Shown here in pieces: positions 53,418 to 61,635 of a stretch of DNA of 64,000 bases (positions within the stretch are counted from its first letter, which is position 1; every line of letters begins with the position of its first letter). Both the position numbers and the translations under genes were made by a program. Source of the DNA: CATQGW01 sp965262235 (GTDB lineage: Bacteria > Chloroflexota > Dehalococcoidia > Bin125); NCBI GenBank assembly GCA_965262235.1, contig OZ253504.1, positions 2,294,001 to 2,358,000 on the forward strand, in the 5' to 3' direction. The notes under the pieces are model-generated. The model was not told where the DNA came from. It worked only from the letters and a program-made list of their open reading frames with translations, and did no database searches.

Positions 53418-54617
53418 ATGCCCGAGATCATGGGGGGCGTGCGGATTCTCGACTTCACCCAGGAGATCCAGGGACCGTGGGGCACGGCGATCCTCGCGGA
53501 CATGGGCGCGGAGGTGATCAAAGTCGAGCGCCGTGAGACCGGCGAGCTCTCGCGCGGCGCTGTCTCTCCTGACAACCCCGAACTCCAGGGTCTCAGCCCC
53601 TACTTCACCGTCCACAACCGAGGCAAGAAGAGCATCACGCTCGACCTCAAGCGCCCCGAGGCGGTGCGGATCGTCCACCAGATTGCGGCGACCAGCGATG
53701 TGGTGGTCAACAACTGGCGTCCCAACGTCCTCGATCGACTCGGCTTCGGCTATCGCCAGCTACGCGAAACCAAGCCGGACATCATCTTCGTTACAGCGTC
53801 CGCCTTCGGCGCTCGCGGCCCCTGGTCGGCGCGCCCCGGCCGCGACATCCTGGGGCAATCGATCGGAGGCATCGTCAGCGTGACGGGCACCGCGGCCGAG
53901 CCGCATCCAGCCGGCGCCGCTGTGGCCGACCACACGGCCGGGATCGTCGAGGCGCTGTCCGTGCTCGCCGCGCTGCGTTACCGCGATCAGACCGGCGAGG
54001 GCCAGGAGGTCGACATCTCGCTCTACGGCACGGTGATCGCGATGCAGGCCTGGGAGATCACCCACCACGCCCTGACGGGACGGAAGCTCACCCACGCCGG
54101 TCGCGGTCACACGCTGATCGGCGTCGGCACCTGGGGAGTCTTCCCCACGGCCGACGGCCATTTGAGCCTCGCCGGCGTGCTGCCCGACCGCTGGGAAGAA
54201 TTCTGCGGCCTGCTCGACGCCCCCGCGCTCGGCCAGGATTCACGCTTCACCACGCTTCAGGGCCTGACCGAGCACGCCGACGCCCTGCACGCAGCGCTGG
54301 ACAAGATCTTCGTGCGACGGCCGACCCAAGCCTGGCTTGATCTGTTGGAGCCCGCGGAGATTCTGGTCGCCCCGGTGCACGACTACGCCGAGATCGTGCA
54401 GAGCGAGCAGGCCCGCGTCAACGGCTACATCCAGGAGCTGGACCATCCGACGCTGGGCCCGCTACCGGTCGTCGGGGCGCCTGTCGAGATGTCGGAGGCG
54501 CGGATCGCACCGCGCGGCCCGGCCCCGGAGCTGGGCCAGCACACCGAAGAGCTGCTGCTCGAGTTGGGCTACGACTGGGACCAGATCACGCAACTCCGCG
54601 ACGACGCCGTAATCTAG
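53418..54617 (+). CDS. CaiB/BaiF family CoA-transferase
   Basis: A 399-residue class III CoA-transferase: GVRILDFTQEIQGPWGTAILADMGAEVIKVERRETGE, NRGKKSITLDLKRPEAVRIVHQIAATSDVVVNNWRPNVLDRLGFGY, the catalytic-region PAGAAVADHTAGIVEALSVLAALRYRDQTGEGQ (Asp in VADHTAG), and PLPVVGAPVEMSEA near the end. The VADHTAG Asp is the expected CoA-thioester acceptor. The ATG is preceded by GGAGCACGAGCG. Its stop is fused to a palindromic repeat. Confidence 0.93.
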   Translation: MPEIMGGVRILDFTQEIQGPWGTAILADMGAEVIKVERRETGELSRGAVSPDNPELQGLSPYFTVHNRGKKSITLDLKRPEAVRIVHQIAATSDVVVNNWRPNVLDRLGFGYRQLRETKPDIIFVTASAFGARGPWSARPGRDILGQSIGGIVSVTGTAAEPHPAGAAVADHTAGIVEALSVLAALRYRDQTGEGQEVDISLYGTVIAMQAWEITHHALTGRKLTHAGRGHTLIGVGTWGVFPTADGHLSLAGVLPDRWEEFCGLLDAPALGQDSRFTTLQGLTEHADALHAALDKIFVRRPTQAWLDLLEPAEILVAPVHDYAEIVQSEQARVNGYIQELDHPTLGPLPVVGAPVEMSEARIAPRGPAPELGQHTEELLLELGYDWDQITQLRDDAVI

Positions 54618-54770
54618 CGCCGCTCTGAACACCCCCGCTCCGCGACGGGGGATGCCGCCCGGATCCCGTCTCCCCTCGCATTGCGTGGGCAGATGCCGCC
54701 CCGATCCCCTCTCTCCCCGCTGTGCGGGGGGAGATGTCACGGAGTGACAGAGGGGGGCTCCCTCCCGCCT
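54615..54770. repeat. GC-rich palindromic repeat
   Basis: Begins at the TAG stop of the CoA-transferase (TAGCGCCGCTCTGAAC). It contains CCCGCTCCGCGACGGG, then CTCTCCCCGC/GCGGGGGGAGATG and TCACGGAGTGACAGAGGGGGG, and runs up to the PhyH gene stop. Confidence 0.85.
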
Positions 54771-55597
54771 CAGCTCTCCTCGGCCCCCTCGAACAGCACC
54801 TCGCGCATCAGCTTGCCGCTGTTCCGGCAGCGCTCGAAGTCGGCTTCGAGCAGCCGTCCCTGGGGTGCCGGCGCGTGCGTGAAGTGCCCGTATTCGTCCG
54901 TGCCGCTGACGTGGGCCACGAGCGGTTTGATGCCGCTGCGTTGGCTCATTGAGGGCGTGATGTAGCGCAACGCGACGCCGATCCGGCGGTCGTCGCTGCC
55001 GTTCGGATTGGACGCGTGAAACAGGTGCCCGTGGTGCAGCGAGACCTGACCGGGCCGCAGCACCACGTCGGTCGCATCGGCCTCGTCGACGTCGACCTCG
55101 ATCTCCTGGCCGCGGGTCAGCAGGTTCTCCTCAGCGTGCGTGTCGAAATGCGGCACGATCGGTTGCTTGTGGCTCCCGGCCACGAAGCGCATGCAGCCGC
55201 TCTCGATCGTCGCCGGCGAGAGCGCGACCCAGGCGGTCACCTCGTCCTGCTGGTCGAGCCCCCAGTACGTAAGGTCCTGGTGCCAGCTGACGTAGTCGGG
55301 TGTGCGCGGCTCCTTGATGAAGAAGCCGCTGCCCCACACGAGTAGGTCCGGGCCGAGGATCTGCGAGACCGCGTCAACCAACAGCGGATGGCGAATCAGC
55401 TCAGCGAACGAAGGCAGCACGTGCACGGGGCTGGCGCGCAGCAGCGCGCGCTCCCCCGGTCGGTCGGCGAGTTCCGCTTCACCCGCTTCGAAGTCGGCAC
55501 GCAGCTCCCCCGCTTCAGCCTCGCTGAGGATGTCCACCGGGAAGAAATAGCCGTCTCGCTCGTACGTCTGCGCGATCTCAGAGGTCAGTGTGGTCAT
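54770..55597 (-). CDS. phytanoyl-CoA dioxygenase (PhyH) family protein
   Basis: A 275-residue Fe(II)/2-oxoglutarate oxygenase. The iron ligands His and Asp are in YVSWHQDLTYWG; the distal His is in LHHGHLFHASNPN, and the 2-oxoglutarate Arg is in DRRIGVALRYITP. The N-terminal TLTSEIAQTYERDGYFFPVDIL is the usual PhyH start. The substrate is unknown; relatives hydroxylate phytanoyl-CoA, ectoine or secondary metabolites. The ATG at 55597 was chosen because the longer frame has no conserved residues. The gene stands alone. Confidence 0.92.
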   Translation of the reverse strand: MTTLTSEIAQTYERDGYFFPVDILSEAEAGELRADFEAGEAELADRPGERALLRASPVHVLPSFAELIRHPLLVDAVSQILGPDLLVWGSGFFIKEPRTPDYVSWHQDLTYWGLDQQDEVTAWVALSPATIESGCMRFVAGSHKQPIVPHFDTHAEENLLTRGQEIEVDVDEADATDVVLRPGQVSLHHGHLFHASNPNGSDDRRIGVALRYITPSMSQRSGIKPLVAHVSGTDEYGHFTHAPAPQGRLLEADFERCRNSGKLMREVLFEGAEES

Positions 55598-55683
55598 GGT
55601 TCGCGTTGCTCCGCTGTGCGCCGCTCCGTGGACGTGGATGCGAAGCGGGAGGAGAGCCTCGGCGCTGCGCTTCCACCCGGATT

Positions 55684-56403
55684 CTAGCCGCGCCCCTGCT
55701 CGGCCGTCGCCTGCTCGGCAGCATCCGTCGCATCGGCCTCGTCGAGCATCGTCCAGATCGGTTCGAAGCTGAACTCGAAGCCGCTCAGTACCGATCCGCC
55801 GCCGATCCGGTCCGGGCGCTCGCGCTGCTCCGGCTCGGCGCCGGGGCGATAGATCCAGACCGTGCGCGACTCGGGGTCGATCAGCCAGCCGAGCTGGGCT
55901 CCGAAGTGGATCCAGCCGACCATCTTGTCCTGCTGCGAGACCACCGACTGATCCGCCGAGACGACTTCTACGACAAAGGCAGGACACAGGTTCCAGTAGC
56001 CGCGGCGCGGCGGAAATCCCCCGACAGACGCCAGCCGTTCCGGGCTGATCCAGGAGATGTCCGGTTCCCACTCGGGATTGCGCCCCGCGTCGTCACGCAA
56101 GTTGTAGCCGGCCTGTGAGTCTTCCGCGACGCCACCGCCGATGTCCTCCGACCAGATCTCGAGGCGCGCTCCGAGCCGGATGCAGATCCACGAACACCAG
56201 CCGCCTGCGCCCATGTTGATCACCAGTTCACCGGAGAAACCACGTTCGATTCGCCAGCCGGGATTCAGCTCATCGAGCTGCTGCAGCGTCGCGTCGTCCA
56301 GCGTCCAGTCGTCGGGCAGGCAAAGCGAGAGCAGTGCGTGTGGTACGGGTGGGGCCGCGGCCTCGATCTCTGGCGGCGCTTCCTTGGTCAGCGTCTCAGG
56401 CAT
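55684..56403 (-). CDS. Uma2-family restriction-endonuclease-like protein (copy 1)
   Basis: A 239-residue PD-(D/E)xK-fold protein. Putative catalytic residues: Asp in EPDISWISPERL, Glu in FVVEVVSADQSV, Lys in QQDKMVGWIHFGAQLGWLID. Uma2 (DUF820) proteins are abundant in cyanobacteria and Chloroflexota in many copies per genome; their biological role is unclear. GGGAGG precedes the ATG. A paralogue is immediately upstream. Confidence 0.88.
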   Translation of the reverse strand: MPETLTKEAPPEIEAAAPPVPHALLSLCLPDDWTLDDATLQQLDELNPGWRIERGFSGELVINMGAGGWCSWICIRLGARLEIWSEDIGGGVAEDSQAGYNLRDDAGRNPEWEPDISWISPERLASVGGFPPRRGYWNLCPAFVVEVVSADQSVVSQQDKMVGWIHFGAQLGWLIDPESRTVWIYRPGAEPEQRERPDRIGGGSVLSGFEFSFEPIWTMLDEADATDAAEQATAEQGRG

Positions 56404-56454
56404 CTGGGTGATTCCTCCCGCTCCGTCGTGAACAGCGTACGGAGCGCGACCTGG

Positions 56455-57159
56455 CTATTCGGCCGCAACATTCGGCTGGTCGGCGGCATCGGCGTCGTCG
56501 AGCATCTTCCAGATCGGTTCGAAGCTGAACTCGAAGCCGCTCAGCACCGATTCGCCGTCGATCCGGTCCGGGCGCTCGCGCTGCTCGGGCTCGGCGCCGG
56601 GGCGGTAGATTTGGACGGTGCGCGACTCAGGGTCGATCAGCCAGCCGAGCTCGACGCCGAAGTGCAGCCAGCCGACCATCTTGTCCTGCTGCGATACGAG
56701 CGACTGATCGGACGAGACGATCTCCGCCACGAACGTCGGGCAGAGATTCCAGAAGCCGCGAAGCGGCGCGGATCCGCCCGCGGCGGCGAGCTGCTCAGGG
56801 CTGATCCAAGAGACATCGGGCTCCCACTCGGGGTTGCGGCCCTCATCGTCGAGCAGGTTGTAGCCGGCGGTGCCATCCTGTCCGAGCCCGCCACCGATCT
56901 CCTCCACCCACAGGCCCAGACGCATGCACAGCTTGAAGCCGATCGTCGGTCCGTGCCCGCCTGCGCACATGTTGATCACCAGTTCACCGGAGAAGCCGCG
57001 TTCGATTCGCCAGCCCGGATTCAGCTCGTCGAGCTGCTGGAGCGTCGCGTCGTCCAGCTCCCAGTCGTCGGGCAGGCAAACCGAAAGCAGCGCCTGCGGA
57101 ACGGGCGGAGCCGCGGCCTCGATCTCCGGCAGCGCTTCCTTGGTCAGCGTCTCAGGCAT
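56455..57159 (-). CDS. Uma2-family restriction-endonuclease-like protein (copy 2)
   Basis: A 234-residue close paralogue of the 55684 protein, with the same residues: EPDVSWISPEQL, FVAEIVSSDQSL, QQDKMVGWLHFGVELGWLID. Same PETLTKEALPEIEAAAPPVP start and same end-region RPDRIDGESVLSGFEFSFEP. The ATG at 57159 has GAAGGAG at 9 bases. It lies 51 bases upstream of copy 1 on the same strand, a clear tandem duplication. Confidence 0.88.
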   Translation of the reverse strand: MPETLTKEALPEIEAAAPPVPQALLSVCLPDDWELDDATLQQLDELNPGWRIERGFSGELVINMCAGGHGPTIGFKLCMRLGLWVEEIGGGLGQDGTAGYNLLDDEGRNPEWEPDVSWISPEQLAAAGGSAPLRGFWNLCPTFVAEIVSSDQSLVSQQDKMVGWLHFGVELGWLIDPESRTVQIYRPGAEPEQRERPDRIDGESVLSGFEFSFEPIWKMLDDADAADQPNVAAE

Positions 57160-57461
57160 CCAGCCGGCTCCTTCCGCCAAGCCGTGACAAGGGTACTCAG
57201 GCCGCCGCGTGCCGGCGTTGATCCCGATGACTCGCGCGCGAACCTGCGCCGATTCGATGGACGTAATTGCTAATCGGCAGCGCCCCGACGCTGCGCATCC
57301 GCCCGGATTCTACCTGAAGAGGCCGCCCGGTTCGGGCGCCGATCCGCGTTCGTCGCGCGTCGAGACGACCTATCTGAACGAGGAAGCGTCGGAGACGCAC
57401 CGGTGGTTTAAGCTGAGGGGCACGCGAGGACGGCTCATGCTCATGTCCCGACGGTGGCAGC
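57160..57461. other. 302-base gap without a supported gene
   Basis: Overlapping frames on both strands lack any recognisable motif, start context or neighbour logic. No terminator, repeat or RNA was recognised here. Confidence 0.5.
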
Positions 57462-57737
57462 TCACCACTGTCGGTGATCAATGATGTCGTGCCGGCAGTT
57501 GTTGCGGAAGATGAAGTGATCGCCCTGGATCTCGTACGTCACTCGGATCGATCGGGAGACGTACGCCTCCCAGACCCGCGCGTTGCGATCAACCATGTGC
57601 GCGTTGAGGCTCGGATGACGCCGATCTTCCATCAGCTGGTCAACCGTAGCCAGAACTGCGGCGTAGAGTTCGGGCCTGCGTCGTTTTCGCTCAAGTGCGC
57701 GGTCAAATCGGGGGCTAAACTGCGCGGTCGCCGGCAA
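57462..57737 (-). CDS. RelE/ParE-superfamily toxin
   Basis: A 91-residue protein with the RelE/YoeB-like layout: an N-terminal helix pair (RFDRALERKRRRPELYAAVLATVDQLMED), ARVWEAYVSRSIRVTYEIQGDHFIF, and a C-terminal HDIID box. The family cleaves ribosome-bound mRNA or inhibits gyrase. It is 2 bases downstream of the 83-residue partner gene, the classic antitoxin-toxin order. The C-terminal His-Asp box fits the mRNA-interferase-like group without settling the target. Confidence 0.8.
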   Translation of the reverse strand: MPATAQFSPRFDRALERKRRRPELYAAVLATVDQLMEDRRHPSLNAHMVDRNARVWEAYVSRSIRVTYEIQGDHFIFRNNCRHDIIDHRQW

Positions 57738-57739
57738 GG

Positions 57740-57991
57740 CTAGAGCTCACGCAGATACTTCATCGCCTCTTCGCGGGTGAACACGGGCGACAGACGTCCG
57801 GCGCGAATGTCTTCGTCCGCCTCGCGTTCGCCGGCCTGCCATTCTTCGGTCCAGAAATAGGCCGTCTCGGGATCTGTGCGGCGCGCTTCGTCGAACGCGG
57901 CGAGATGCGCGTCGTACTGCTCACCGTCGCCGGACGCCGTCGGAGCATCCACCTGATCCTGCGCGGTGTGTGCTATCGGTTCAGATGCCAT
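57740..57991 (-). CDS. putative antitoxin of the RelE-type pair
   Basis: An 83-residue acidic protein directly before the RelE-type toxin. The last ~35 residues (WQAGEREADEDIRAGRLSPVFTREEAMKYLREL) match the common C-terminal toxin-binding region of small antitoxins. The N-terminal half is low-complexity (Ala/Asp/Glu/Thr) and has no recognisable DNA-binding fold, so autoregulation is uncertain. The family is assigned from context and the C-terminal motif. Confidence 0.7.
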   Translation of the reverse strand: MASEPIAHTAQDQVDAPTASGDGEQYDAHLAAFDEARRTDPETAYFWTEEWQAGEREADEDIRAGRLSPVFTREEAMKYLREL

Positions 57992-58015
57992 GGCGCGCTC
58001 CTGCCAGTGGCCACC

Positions 58016-59200
58016 CTACGCCCGCGGCAGACCTAGCCCCCGCGTGGCGATGATGTTGCGCTGGATCTCGTTCGTGCCGGAGTAGATCGTGCTCGGCACC
58101 GAGAGCAGGTACTGCTCGGGCATGTCGCCGCCCCACGGGGCCGTCGGCTCCTCGGGAATCAGCTGGCCACTCAGACCGAGCATCTTGATCCCGTAGTTGT
58201 AGATCTTCTGGCCAAGCTCGGACTGGAAGATCTTGACCACCGAGGCCTCATAGTTCGGCACCTGGCCCATCGACTGAATGTGGCCGATCCGGTAGCCGAG
58301 GTACTTCGCGACGTTGTTGGAGATCACCAGGTCGGCGAGCCCGAGCCGGTAGTCCTCGCGCTTGTGCGAGCCGCCGTTCTGCAGGTACCCGCTCAGCTGC
58401 TCGAGCGTGCGGCGCTGGCCGGCGGTGGTGCTGATCCCCGAGCGCTCGAAGTCGAGCAGCGTCATGCCGACGTACCAGCCGCGGTTCTCCTCGCCGATCA
58501 GGTTGCGCGCGGGCACCCGCACATCCTCGAAGAAGACCTCGTTGAAGTGGTGCCGCGAGGCCATGTTGATCAGCGGCCGGACCGAGAGGCCGGGCGTGCT
58601 CTTGATGTCGTCGATCAGCAGGAACGAGATGCCGCGGTGCTTCGGCGCGTCGGGGTCGGTCCGCACCAGGCAGAACATCTGGTTGGCGCGGTGCCCGCCC
58701 GAGGTCCAGATCTTCTGGCCGTTGATGATGTAGTCGTCGCCGTCGCGCACGGCCCGAGTCTGCAGGCTCGCCAGGTCTGAGCCGGAGCCCGGCTCGGAGT
58801 AGCCCTGGCACCAGATGTGCTCGCCGGAGGTGATCTTCGGCAGGTAGTTGGACTTCTGCTCGTCGTTGCCGTGGATGATCAGCGTCGGGCCGATCATGCC
58901 CACCCCGAAGCCGCGCGTGCCGGTGTCCGGCGCGCCGTGGTAGCCGAACTCTTCGTTGAAGACCATCTGCTCGGTGATCGATGCGCCCAGACCGCCGTAC
59001 TCGGTCGGCCAGGCGGGGGCAATCCAGCCGCGGTCGGCCAGCTTGCCGTTGAACTCCTTGGCGCGCAGGAAGTCGTCCTCCGACGCCTCGCCGTCGCCAG
59101 CCGGTCCCGCCGGGCCGTCCATCGCCGGGATGTTGCCCAGCAGGAAACTGCGGACATCGCCGCGCAGTGCTTCCTCAGTCTCGGTAAATCTCAGTTCCAC
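58016..59200 (-). CDS. acyl-CoA dehydrogenase
   Basis: 394 residues, FAD-dependent alpha-beta dehydrogenation of an acyl-CoA. Motifs: WCQGYSEPGSGSDLASLQTRA, KIWTSGGHRANQMFCLVRTD, VPARNLIGEENRGWYVGMTLLDFER and PSTIYSGTNEIQRNIIATRGLGLPR at the end. The GTG at 59200 with GGGAGG upstream sets the start; a longer frame exists. The Gly in the last motif sits at the usual catalytic Glu zone (EIQRN), so the base assignment needs an alignment. The substrate is unknown. Confidence 0.92.
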   Translation of the reverse strand: MELRFTETEEALRGDVRSFLLGNIPAMDGPAGPAGDGEASEDDFLRAKEFNGKLADRGWIAPAWPTEYGGLGASITEQMVFNEEFGYHGAPDTGTRGFGVGMIGPTLIIHGNDEQKSNYLPKITSGEHIWCQGYSEPGSGSDLASLQTRAVRDGDDYIINGQKIWTSGGHRANQMFCLVRTDPDAPKHRGISFLLIDDIKSTPGLSVRPLINMASRHHFNEVFFEDVRVPARNLIGEENRGWYVGMTLLDFERSGISTTAGQRRTLEQLSGYLQNGGSHKREDYRLGLADLVISNNVAKYLGYRIGHIQSMGQVPNYEASVVKIFQSELGQKIYNYGIKMLGLSGQLIPEEPTAPWGGDMPEQYLLSVPSTIYSGTNEIQRNIIATRGLGLPRA

Positions 59201-59297
59201 GGCTACCTCCCAGGCTCGGCTGCTGTCGTCAGTTCGTTGGAGCGGGCGACGGGACACACCGCCGTGGCTCCTTGCCTCAAACGATACCGCAGGGACG

Positions 59298-59550
59298 CCC
59301 TGAATAACTCTCCCCCCCGCTGACCACATTGAGTGGTCAGCGGAAACGGGATCCGGATCGGATTCCGTTGCGCACTCAATGTGCTCAAGGGGGGGATGTC
59401 CTGGATCCTCTCTCCCCCCGCGCAGCGGGGGGAGATGTCGCGGAGCGACAGAGGGGGGCTTCCCTCCACTCCCAACCTCTAGTCGGCCACCCGCCGGGGA
59501 AGGCCCCGCTCTGCCTTCGGCGTCTCCCTCCCGCTCGTCCAGCCGCTTCC
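59298..59550. repeat. GC-rich palindromic repeat cluster with two nested hairpins
   Basis: Nested hairpin TGACCAC-ATTGA-GTGGTCA at 59321-59339 and a diverged inverted copy (TTGCGCAC-TCAAT-GTGCTCAA) at 59368-59388. CTCTCCCCCCGC/GCGGGGGGAGATG and TCGCGGAGCGACAGAGGGGGG follow. The right end GCTTCCTAG abuts the LLM gene's stop. The 349-base gap has no gene I can support. Confidence 0.85.
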
Positions 59551-60554
59551 TAGCGCGGGATCAACGCCCGGATCTGCTCGCGCACTCTCGCCCCCGCGAG
59601 TTCAGGGTCTCGCTCCGCAGTCAGCATCCACAGAATGGCCGTGTCGAGCCCGGCATCAAAGAAGCGCTCGATCTGCGCGCGACATTCCTCCGCGCTGCCG
59701 GTGATGATCAGGTCGTCAACGACGTTCTGGGGAACCAGGGCCCCGGCGCCGCGGCGGTCGCCGGCGTCCCACGCTTGCCACATCGGCGTCAAGGCTTCGG
59801 CGCGCCCGAGCCAGGTCTGGAACGTGCGATAGAGCGGGACATTGAGGTAGGTAGTGATCACGCGGCGGGCGTGGGCGTCCGTGGCGTCCGACGGCGGGTC
59901 GATCACCATCCCGATCCGCGCAACCACTTCGACCGACTCGGGGTCGCGCCCGGCGGCCGACGCCGCCTCCCGCACCACTGCGGCCGACTGCGCGATGTCG
60001 TCCGCCGCGACCCAGGTCAGCGCGACGCCGTCGCCGACCGTGCCCGCAAGCTGCAACATGCGCTGCTGCAGCGCGGCGATGTAGATCGGCGGCGCCTGCG
60101 CGGGCGGCCGCCCGATCCGGAAGCCGTTGACGTTCAGCGTTTCTCCCGCGAACGACACGCGCTCGCCGCCCAGCGCCGAGCGCAATACCTCGACGGTCTC
60201 CCGCACGCGCGTCAGCGGTCGTTCGAACGTAGTGCTGTTCCAGCCCTCCACGATCGGTGGCGACGATGCGCCCACGCCCAGGCAGAATCGCCCCGGCGCC
60301 AGCTCGCACATCGCCGCAGCGCCAAGCGCGAGCGTGCCCGGGCCGCGCGTGAACACGTTGATGATCGCCGTGCCCAGGCGCATCGTCGTCGCCTGCGCCG
60401 CGACGGCCAGCGGCAGGAAGCCGTCGGTCTCCGCCACCTCCTCCGACCAGGCGTCGCTGTAGCCGAGTTGCTCAGCCTCGGCCAGCAGTGGGCCCAGCTC
60501 GCCCAGCGCGATGCCAGGCAACGGAAGCGAGATCCCCCAACGTCGGGCTGCCAC
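59550..60554 (-). CDS. LLM class flavin-dependent (probably F420) oxidoreductase
   Basis: A 334-residue luciferase-like barrel: ISLPLPGIALGELGPLLAEAEQLGYSDAWSEEV, LGTAIINVFTRGPGTLALGAAAMCELAPGRFCLGVGASSPPIVEGW, the RVRETVEVLRSALGGE stretch, and a C-terminal VVDDLIITGSAEECRAQIERFFDAGLDTAIL. This is the subgroup often annotated as F420-dependent (mycobacterial-like) reductases or dehydrogenases. GTG start 60554 with GAGGGG upstream. It follows the kinase and acyl-CoA dehydrogenase genes in one operon. Confidence 0.9.
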   Translation of the reverse strand: MAARRWGISLPLPGIALGELGPLLAEAEQLGYSDAWSEEVAETDGFLPLAVAAQATTMRLGTAIINVFTRGPGTLALGAAAMCELAPGRFCLGVGASSPPIVEGWNSTTFERPLTRVRETVEVLRSALGGERVSFAGETLNVNGFRIGRPPAQAPPIYIAALQQRMLQLAGTVGDGVALTWVAADDIAQSAAVVREAASAAGRDPESVEVVARIGMVIDPPSDATDAHARRVITTYLNVPLYRTFQTWLGRAEALTPMWQAWDAGDRRGAGALVPQNVVDDLIITGSAEECRAQIERFFDAGLDTAILWMLTAERDPELAGARVREQIRALIPR

Positions 60555-60582
60555 GCTGCGTTCCCCTCTCGATCCGGCGCCT

Positions 60583-61635
60583 TCAGGCGCCCTGCTCTGC
60601 GATGTCCCAGCCGCTGTCGGCGTACTGGCGCACGAATGGGCCGTATTCCAGCGCGCTCTCGGAGGCGGCGTTTCCGCGCAGCCCGCGGAGGTAGACCCCC
60701 TGCAGGATGCTGGCCATCCGGAAAGCCGCGAAGGCCAGGTAGAACGGCCAGCCGTCCACGCCGTCCCGCCCGCTGTGGCGACAATACTCGGCCACGAACG
60801 CCTCCTCAGTGGGGATCCCCAGGGCGTCCAGCTCGTCGCCCGCCAGCGAGGGCCCCCAGGGCGAGTCGGTGTGGTAGGCGAGGCAGAACCAGGCCAGATC
60901 CGCCAGCGGATGTCCGATCGTCGACAGCTCCCAATCGAGCAGCGCCACCACGCGCGGCTCGCTGGGGTGCAGCAGCATGTTCTCCAACCGCACGTCGCCG
61001 TGGGCGATCGAGGTCGCGCCGTCGTCGGGGATGTTGTCCGGCAGCCACGCGGCCAGACGCGCCATCGACGGAATCGTGTCCGTCTGAGCGGCCTCATACT
61101 GGCCGGTCCAGAGCCTGATCTGTCGTTCGTAGTACCGATCCGGGCGCCCGTAGTTGCCCAGCCCGACGGCCTCGTAGTCGACCGCATGCAGCGCCGCCAG
61201 CACGCGAGCGGCATCCCGGTATACAGCGGCGCGTTCGTCCGGCGCGCAGCGTTCGAGTCTCGGCGAGCGATAGAGCCGCGCAGCGACATAGTCCATCATG
61301 AAGAACGGCGTACCGATCACCGTCGGGTCGTCGCACGCGATCCGGGTGCGTGGCACCGGCACGTCGGTATCGCGCAGCGCCGTCAGAATGCGGTACTCGC
61401 GGTCGACCCGGTGGGCGCCGCGCACCAGCTCGCCAGGTGGCTGCTTGCGCAGCACGTAGCGCTGCGAGTTCGTCTCCACCAGGTACGTGGGGTTGGACTG
61501 TCCGCCTTCGAACTGGCGTACCCGTAGCGGCCCTCCGGCGAAGCCGTCCAGCTCCGATTCCAGGTAAGCCAGCAGCGCCGATTCGTCGAAACGGTGTGCT
61601 TCGCGAATCTCAACCAGTTGCTCGTCGCCGCTCAC
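60583..61635 (-). CDS. APH-like phosphotransferase (ACAD10/11-N-type kinase)
   Basis: A 350-residue choline/aminoglycoside-kinase-fold protein: GGQSNPTYLVETNSQRYVLRKQPPG (nucleotide loop and Lys), the Brenner motif IAHGDVRLENMLLHPSEPRVVALLDWELSTIGHPLADLA (catalytic Asp, then DWE). The sequence type is the one fused N-terminally to acyl-CoA dehydrogenase in animal ACAD10/ACAD11. It is therefore probably a hydroxyacyl-CoA kinase rather than an antibiotic kinase. Its start codon overlaps the acyl-CoA dehydrogenase stop (ATGA, 61632-61635). Confidence 0.9.
   Translation of the reverse strand: MSGDEQLVEIREAHRFDESALLAYLESELDGFAGGPLRVRQFEGGQSNPTYLVETNSQRYVLRKQPPGELVRGAHRVDREYRILTALRDTDVPVPRTRIACDDPTVIGTPFFMMDYVAARLYRSPRLERCAPDERAAVYRDAARVLAALHAVDYEAVGLGNYGRPDRYYERQIRLWTGQYEAAQTDTIPSMARLAAWLPDNIPDDGATSIAHGDVRLENMLLHPSEPRVVALLDWELSTIGHPLADLAWFCLAYHTDSPWGPSLAGDELDALGIPTEEAFVAEYCRHSGRDGVDGWPFYLAFAAFRMASILQGVYLRGLRGNAASESALEYGPFVRQYADSGWDIAEQGA

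Noticed and set aside
54770..56071. Longer PhyH frame starting at 56071
   Set aside because: The extra residues overlap the Uma2 gene and match no PhyH sequence; the ATG at 55597 starts the conserved region.
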